64,000 nt of DNA from Adineta vaga (Eukaryota > Rotifera), in NCBI GenBank assembly GCA_021613535.1, contig CP075493.1, forward strand, positions 13,082,001 through 13,146,000. Reading direction: 5' to 3'. Within the stretch, counting starts at the first letter, position 1. Every line of letters begins with the position of its first letter. The notes under the pieces were generated by a model. That model did no database searches, was not told the origin of the DNA, and saw only the letters and a program-made list of their open reading frames with translations. This document shows positions 58,113-64,000 of the stretch, one piece after another. The position numbers were made by a program, and so were the translations under genes.

Positions 58113-58404
58113 GTTAAACTTTATGATATAGAATGAATTATTCCAATAAACAAGGTGCAGAGAACATAGAAACAGTCTATTTCAATTACGTTTGTTCAGT
58201 AATAAATGGTTTAACACCAACTCAAAACGCTTGGGAATGTATAGATAAAATTTCCAATAATTTTCAGTTGTGACCTTTCACAGCATGAATAAATGTATGT
58301 TCGTGATCATTTATATTAAAAATGTGCATCATCTATTAGTACTATGTGTACTTCCAATAAATATTTGGAATGATCATTTCATAATGAGAAGAAAAGTAAT
58401 ACTT

Positions 58405-58674
58405 TTAGAGTGAGTAAGTGGTACAAAATAGCAGACGTGAAATATGAATGTTTGAAAAATTCTTTGCTTCATCTTTTCGAGTTACTTTTGAGCGATATGT
58501 TCCAATCGGTATACTTATGAATGCAACAAGAATCCAATTAATGTATATTTTCCGAATTTGTTTAAATTGAGGATTTTGTGAAATGTGTCCTTCCATTTTG
58601 CCTGATTCTGTATGTATACAAACGGACACTGGTTGTAACATCGTCTTTTTTTCGGAAATCGGCAATGTTTTCAT
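58405..58674 (-). CDS. Small hypothetical protein, doubtful
   Basis: 89 codons from an ATG at 58674. A hydrophobic stretch (IYINWILVAFISIPIGTY) could be one membrane helix. No homology recognised, no neighbour in an obvious pair; chance or an exon of an unseen gene. Confidence 0.28.
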   Translation of the reverse strand: MKTLPISEKKTMLQPVSVCIHTESGKMEGHISQNPQFKQIRKIYINWILVAFISIPIGTYRSKVTRKDEAKNFSNIHISRLLFCTTYSL

Positions 58675-59699
58675 GATGCAAATGAAACATGTCTAGAATA
58701 TACAATGAATTTCACATAGGTCAGGGTATAAATAAGATTGTGAATATACATTGAGCAAACTAAAAAAACTGAAATAAAGAAAATTAATAACATTATTTTT
58801 TATTAATACGAAGGACAAAAGTAAAGAGCTATACGTTTGAATCCGTAAGAGAAGCAATGTGTAAACAGAAAAAAGCCGATATTTATAAGAATATTCTATT
58901 CTTTTATGTATGAATGAGTGTAAATTTTCACACTAACATTTTATTCTTCTTTATGATAAATGCCGAGAGATATTCATCGAAAGTTGGAAATTTAACTTTA
59001 TAATGCATTTCATTGCAATTTGATAATTCGTATTTCAACATTAATTTTTAACTGGTTCATTTATCTGTTTTCGTGTATGTTATATTCATGCTCGTACTGT
59101 CAGACTTATCAGATGCATCATTGACAATAGCTATTCTTGTAATCATCATAAACGTCATAATCGTATCATTTCTATCAACTGAACAACTGTTAGAATAATG
59201 AAATGCTATATTTTATTGCGTGAGAAATAGAGAGAAAAAAACGTTATTAAACATGTTTTTTTCTTTTGTTGCTGTTGGTATATTCAAAGTATACTTGGAT
59301 GAAAATATCCAAGATTCTTAAACATCTATACTGCGAAGAATATTTAAATGAGATTTTTTTTCTTATTAAGTTCTCCTTCGATAATTTATTCATTATTCAT
59401 CCACATTATCAAGATCTATTAATAAAGACAAAACAAACAGAAAATGAAGATCAAACAATTCATACACAACAGGATTAATAGACAAATGATTCGAACAAAC
59501 ATAACAAATATTCATTCTTCGACACATTCTTTTTGTGTATCATTTCACACATTACCTACTCGATAGGATTGAACAAAACTAAGAGCAGAGAATCTATGAC
59601 GAACAGTGTATCCCTTGTTAGTGAACGAAATCACCTTGATCTATATTTCTACTCCTGCACAGCTCAGGTCGTGCAGATCGTCCTTATAACGATTCCACA

Positions 59700-60090
59700 T
59701 GCATCTTTCACACGCATTTTAGTTTTAGCTTGACAATGAACTCCTTGATATGACGGCTTGCACTGACAATAAAATCCATCTATTGATGGAAAATCAAAAT
59801 ATTTCCCATAATTTTGACAGAGTTGTAAAGCACATCGAGATTCAGTTGGTACGATTTTTTTGTTTGCTTCAACAGTAAGAAATCAATTGATATTCAAATT
59901 CAACATTGTTACATGTAGCTTACTAATTTTATTGACACATCTACCAACTTTGAATGATGCAATACTAGCAGGTGGACAGTTGCGAACTATATCTTTCTCT
60001 CTCCGCCTGTACAATACTCGTAGCCAGAAGAATTAGCGAACGATTCAAAGTCGATGCGAGCTTGAACACATAAGCCTTTTTCAACTAGAA
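59700..60090 (-). pseudogene. EGF-like / chitin-binding-like relic
   Basis: Minus-strand pieces: an exon after TTTGATTCTAG gives EKGLCVQARIDFESFANSS and GYEYCTGGERK, then a shift is needed to read VRNCPPASIASFKVGRCVNK (peritrophin-like Cys spacing). A later exon reads CALQLCQNYGKYFDFPSID, GFYCQCKPSYQGVHCQA, a clear EGF module, and ends at a stop near 59700. Splice signs are kept, but the frame is broken at about 60000, so it is a decayed secreted protein gene. Confidence 0.5.
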
Positions 60091-60549
60091 TCAAATACGT
60101 TATTTGTTCATTTGGTAAAGAATAAATCGACAGCATGTGTTAGTTGAATATCGATACTTATGACTCATATTTTGAGTATCATGGAAACGTTTTTGTTTGT
60201 GAGGCATAGCCAATGTTAACAAAGTATATCTCACAATATTCTGATTGGAAAACGTCAACAATTGTGATTGAGAATAACGTCAGATGTTGAGGAACAAAAA
60301 ATAGAGCAACATTTCAACGAAGTGAAATATTCCATTTGTGATTTGTCAATACATAATCATCGACAATGATAACAAAATCTATTCATACTATTAGTAGTAT
60401 CAATGGCAATCTAGTGTAATGTGCAAGAGAACATATTTAGAACATTGAAGCATACTTTTTATTTCTCTTATACGAAATCAACTCACTGCAGATATAAACA
60501 AAGCACATTTATTATTGACAAAAACGAGATACGAATAAATGATGATAAA
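60091..60549. other. Spacer downstream of the ART-TPR gene
   Basis: About 460 bp AT-rich; nothing recognised. Confidence 0.4.
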
Positions 60550-62664
60550 TTAATTATAAGAAAAATTTGTTTTCACATCATTCGATTTCTTCCACATGAT
60601 GAATGCTTTTAAAGGTTGATTTAAAAAGAAATAAAGTAAAGTAATATTATCATAAAGTGTTGCAAGTAATTGAGGAAATCGATGCCATAATGGAGGATGT
60701 TTAATAATAATCTTTTCAGCATTTAATAGACTCGTTAAAGCTTGAGAAAAATCACCTTTTTTCATCAAACATAAACCAATTTGATATAATAAATCAATCG
60801 ATTGAATTTTTGTCGGATTATTTTCATCGTCGAATTTTTCTTCGATAAGCATTTGTCTAGTTTTTACAAAGACTTCATAAGCTTGAAGAAAATCTCCTTT
60901 TCTCATTAATTGTATACCAGTTTCATATAATCTATCAAAAGATTGATCTGTTGTCAGACTATTTTCATTAGTAGAATTTTGATTAGCTAAATCATGAATT
61001 TTCTGATCCAGCTCCGGTTTGGAAATTTTATTTATTTCTGCAATATGTAATGCATGTTGGTAACATGATACAGCATGTTCAATATTATTTATATTATTCC
61101 AAACATCACCAATATGATTGTAAAGTTCAATTGTTAAGAGATTCGTTTCATCTAATAATGACAAAACAATACCATAGAAAAGAAATGCATCTTCATATCT
61201 CGACAAATGATAATACAAATAACCAATAATCATATGAATAACTACTGATTTTGAATTATCGATACTAATATGACTAATACGAAGATAGGTTTTGTATATA
61301 TCAATTGCTTTTTGAAAACATCCTAAATTACTGAATATAAAAGCAATATAAATATACATCATATTTAGACATGAATTATTTGAAATGAATCGTTCGTTGG
61401 TTAATAGATAGTAATATCGTAATATCAGACGAAAATCATCTGTTTTCATAAATAACGAATGATTATTCTTAAAAATAGGCATATGCTTTTGAAAATCATC
61501 GATTAAATTTTCAATATGTTCAACTATTTCACTATCTAATGTAAGTTCAACAATCCATGTTGATGTGTCTTCTTGTTGAATCGAATCAATTCTAAATATA
61601 GTTCCAACAAAAAATAGAATTTCATTTTCATGTGGCATTGAACTAAAACTTGAGATATCAATAAATGGTCGAAATCTTTCATTCGTTATATGTGGAATAT
61701 GAATTTTAAATAAAGCACTCAGCGGAGCTCCAATTATAAACGCACGAGCAGTTTGTTCATGACGCGACGTTGACATAAATGTATTTGTCGAAATAAGAGG
61801 TTCAATATTTGATTGTAATCGTTTTAGATCATTAGGATTAAGAACTTGTCCTCGATACACAGTCAATGGGCCTATTTCTTTTTGTTTTATTGTTAATTCT
61901 TCAAATTTGTTGTATAAACCTATAAATATATAAAGAAATTTACACATATAACTGATATTTCTTGTACGAAATGCTTTATTTAATAGTCGATATAAGAATG
62001 AATCTTTTGTATACCAATTGAGAATAGTATCATTTGAACATGACTTATCAAAACAATGAATTCGAAATAATTCATTGGGAAAATTTTTATATTCTAATCT
62101 ACATTGATTTAACATGATTTGTTTTAATTCATCCATATTCATGTTATTTCTCTGTTCAATTAAATGGGAAATCAAATATCGATAACAAAATATTGTTAAA
62201 CTGTTGCCACTTAGATTTGTTAAGGTTTGATCAATCTTGTTCTCATACAACGAAGATATATTGATTGATAAGTCATTTGTATAAGTTAATAAAATATCTT
62301 TACGTAATCGATTGATTAATTCATAGAGATTTTCGAATGGACCGACTAATTTAGAATAATCTTGTTTATCCAATTGACTAGTTTCATGTTGTTGTGTTAG
62401 AGCATAAATAGAATGAATTTGAGATAAATCTTCAAAATTTGATAGACATTCTAAATTCATCAGCAGTACAAGTAGAATTTTACGTTCACTTTGAACTTCA
62501 TGTATGTAACTGATACAAGCTTCCATGGAACTAAATTTCTCTAAGTAATCAGCAAACTTTATTAGAGATTTTGGCATGTCACTTGATGAAAGCCAAACAA
62601 CACGAAAATCATCATGATTTTGAGTTTCATCCAATTCAGTCAATGATAAATTGTATTCTTCCAT
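60550..62664 (-). CDS. ADP-ribosyltransferase with TPR repeats
   Basis: A single 704-residue exon. Residues about 20-200 are an N-terminal region (FRVVWLSSSDMPKSLIKF; KILLVLLMNLECL) that also appears, in diverged form, between the caspase and ART parts of the 990-4299 protein. The ART domain lies at about 250-400: arginine in PLTVYRGQVL, STNTFMSTSR (STS motif) and PHENEILFFVGTIFRI, in which ENE is the catalytic ExE. This R-S-E class modifies arginine in host proteins in bacterial toxins and vertebrate ARTs. The C-terminal half has at least five TPR units (LGCFQKAIDIYKTYLR; YEDAFLFYGIVLSLLDE; IEHAVSCYQHALHIAEINK). No signal peptide, so likely intracellular. All catalytic residues seem present. 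Confidence 0.85.
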   Translation of the reverse strand: MEEYNLSLTELDETQNHDDFRVVWLSSSDMPKSLIKFADYLEKFSSMEACISYIHEVQSERKILLVLLMNLECLSNFEDLSQIHSIYALTQQHETSQLDKQDYSKLVGPFENLYELINRLRKDILLTYTNDLSINISSLYENKIDQTLTNLSGNSLTIFCYRYLISHLIEQRNNMNMDELKQIMLNQCRLEYKNFPNELFRIHCFDKSCSNDTILNWYTKDSFLYRLLNKAFRTRNISYMCKFLYIFIGLYNKFEELTIKQKEIGPLTVYRGQVLNPNDLKRLQSNIEPLISTNTFMSTSRHEQTARAFIIGAPLSALFKIHIPHITNERFRPFIDISSFSSMPHENEILFFVGTIFRIDSIQQEDTSTWIVELTLDSEIVEHIENLIDDFQKHMPIFKNNHSLFMKTDDFRLILRYYYLLTNERFISNNSCLNMMYIYIAFIFSNLGCFQKAIDIYKTYLRISHISIDNSKSVVIHMIIGYLYYHLSRYEDAFLFYGIVLSLLDETNLLTIELYNHIGDVWNNINNIEHAVSCYQHALHIAEINKISKPELDQKIHDLANQNSTNENSLTTDQSFDRLYETGIQLMRKGDFLQAYEVFVKTRQMLIEEKFDDENNPTKIQSIDLLYQIGLCLMKKGDFSQALTSLLNAEKIIIKHPPLWHRFPQLLATLYDNITLLYFFLNQPLKAFIMWKKSNDVKTNFSYN

Positions 62665-63210
62665 ATTCTATGTGATGCATCCAACTAAACGAAGTATTTA
62701 TACGCTGATGAATTGTTTTTACAATATGATTTGATATTAACATCGATTTGAATATATCAATCGATGAAATATATGCATGAATAATAACAGAAAACTAGAT
62801 GCTTACCTATATATTAATCATGATCAAAGAGTGTGTGCTCATAGAAGAAAACAAATTTACATGTCTATAACATCTATAAAATCTCATTGTTTATTAGTAA
62901 ATATTTAACATAGTCCAAACAGGAATGGCAGAAAATATGGAGATATATTCTCTATTTTTACGATTATATTAATCTGTATGTAGAAATCATTTTTTTTGCA
63001 AAAAAAAACAACCCAAGTTGAAGATAAGACCTTTTATACATCACGAAGCATGTGTACATCTATCAGTATATACTCTCGATCATTTTGAGGGTGGGTGGGT
63101 GTGGGTGTGGGTGGGTGTGGGTGTGGGTGAGAGTGGATCTCCCTTCTATATATCCACACCCACCCACACCCTATTGATAAACAGACGTGGAAGCTTCGTA
63201 TTGACAGAAT
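62665..63210. other. Spacer with telomere-like inverted repeat
   Basis: 546 bp. The G-rich/C-rich element at 63085-63171 dominates; the frame 63018-63248 is open through it by chance. Confidence 0.5.
63085..63171. repeat. Telomere-like inverted repeat element
   Basis: The left arm has TTGAGGGTGGGTGGGTGTGG and further GTGGG units, and the right arm TCCACACCCACCCACACCC. The arms are separated by about 25 bases (AGAGTGGATCTCCCTTC...). The plus strand has at least four G3 runs within 40 bases and could form a G-quadruplex. Confidence 0.72.
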
Positions 63211-64000
63211 TTATGATTTCTTCAATAACATTAAGATCTCGTCGGTAACTCCTAGATGTTTGTAAAATATATTCATAATACCATCAACAGATTGTCTATT
63301 CCATATTTTTGTTGCATCATAATCATCTCTTGCAAAAATAAAATGACGCAAGTTAATATTATCTTGTTTAGAAGGAAAAAAATTAAATTTATTAGACGTA
63401 TTATTGACTTTTAGTTTCATTGTACGGAGTTTCGCATCAAAAAGATATTCGATTTCTTCTTTGATGATTTTCTCTGAATCTTCAATTGTTTGTACAACCA
63501 TTGAATTACGAACAATAATGATATACGAAGGACCAAAGTAAAGAGCTATTCCCCTTGGAATAGCAGTATCAGTACCAGCGGTATCAATGAAAACGATATT
63601 TACAGATAAATTTCAACCAACGGTAATAAATAAATCTTTTGCTGTATTCTGTACAAGTGTCATATCCCAATCCGATGTTGCTAACATACCAAGACTATTA
63701 ATACGAATAATAATATCATACGGGGTAACAAGGGGTGCCGTTAGAATTTCATATTAAAAAAGGAATCGGTATTGGATTTATATATGCATCAGTTGAGAAT
63801 ACCATACTTAACCTGAAACCAAAAGAATTTAAAGATTAAATAAAAAGTTTTTTAACTTGATTTATATTCATATAAGACATTTTTACAAAGGAAGTATCAA
63901 TGTTCGAATATTCATGTTCAAATGATAATCTTCGTTTTTCTTCTTTATTTTCTTTTGATGCAAGTTCGTATAGATATGAATGCTGTAGAATCGACGTTTA
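63211..64000 (-). pseudogene. Unrecognised multi-exon gene, damaged, runs off the window
   Basis: The last coding block ends at 63211 (HLGVTDEILMLLKKS) and continues upstream as ALYFGPSYIIIVRNSMVVQT and NIVFIDTAGTDTAIPRGI. An in-frame TGA follows upstream (near 63613, GTVG-NLSV), then LGMLATSDWDMTLVQNTAKD. Around 63750 the frame shifts again before VFSTDAYINPIPIPFLI. An upstream exon (63998-63863) reads YLYELASKENKEEKRRLSFE and ends at a GTTAAA donor. I do not recognise the family. At least two lesions make it a pseudogene, unless they are sequence errors. Confidence 0.5.

Larger units (their letters stand above)
57902..59699. other. Long spacer with telomere-like inverted repeat
   Basis: 1.8 kb. 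Holds the inverted element at 57995-58080, a TA run at 58086-58112, and a doubtful frame at 58405-58674 (listed separately). Frames at 59266-59478 and 59533-59733 have no support. Confidence 0.5.

Noticed and set aside
63018-63248. 76-codon frame rich in Trp/Val/Gly
   Set aside because: It reads through the telomere-like GGGTGT repeats.
20749-64000. Alternative genetic code with reassigned TGA or TAG
   Set aside because: TGA, TAG and TAA all appear as internal stops, each only once in a gene, while dozens of other genes end normally at each of them.

Overview
The window looks like AT-rich nuclear DNA of a small invertebrate, most likely a bdelloid rotifer. The reasons are: dense genes with introns of mostly 48-70 nt (GT-AG); metazoan families (SLC5, rhodopsin-like GPCRs, LDLR-A/EGF receptor, DEG/ENaC, F-box, RNF14-like RBR, AIG1 GTPases) mixed with bacterial-, fungal- or plant-looking families (DUF2059, SABATH methyltransferase, pentapeptide repeats, R-S-ExE ADP-ribosyltransferases, KDZ transposase); and scattered TGTGGG/CCCACA tracts, which is the telomere repeat reported for bdelloids. 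The species assignment is inference.

Layout: 1-892, 3' end of an SLC5 transporter. 990-4299 (-), a five-exon caspase-like/ADP-ribosyltransferase/TPR/NHL fusion. 4989-6274, membrane-anchored pentapeptide protein. 7175-9464, two convergent paralogous 7TM receptors. 9946-15910, three surface or secreted proteins (type II membrane protein with NGDFETG-type ectodomain; PAN-like/Thr-rich/beta-sandwich secreted protein; D8C-type membrane protein). 16911-17516, FCP1/SCP-like phosphatase. 18723-20501, RING-TLDc membrane protein. 20749-25377, LDLR-A/EGF 7TM receptor with one in-frame TAG, followed by a decayed fragment of a paralogue. 26802-28593, RWD-RBR ubiquitin ligase. 29070-30396, NHL pseudogene split by a 529-bp hAT-type element.

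30572-32509 and 41764-43662 are a ~1.9-kb direct duplication carrying a DUF2059 gene and a solo LTR. Between the copies lie two minisatellites and a ~6.7-kb minus-strand block: a KDZ transposase gene with one internal TGA and two unrecognised multi-exon genes with lesions. After copy 2 come a broken PAN gene, an F-box gene (44113-45906), a membrane-anchored glycosyltransferase-like gene (47206-49194), a damaged DEG/ENaC gene (49318-50982), a SABATH methyltransferase with a disrupted N-terminus (52002-53078), a divergent pair of AIG1/GIMAP-like GTPases (54054-57901), an EGF/peritrophin-like relic, an ART-TPR gene (60550-62664) and a damaged gene running off the right end.

The most interesting content is a concentration of proteins with signalling, cell-death or innate-immunity type domains (caspase-ART-NHL fusion, ART-TPR, AIG1 pair, RING-TLDc, RBR ligase) inside a region rich in mobile elements, interstitial telomere-like repeats and single-lesion pseudogenes. 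That resembles the subtelomeric, foreign-gene-rich parts of bdelloid genomes. About ten gene models carry an in-frame stop, frameshift or insertion, so allele decay or assembly error has to be separated from real biology.
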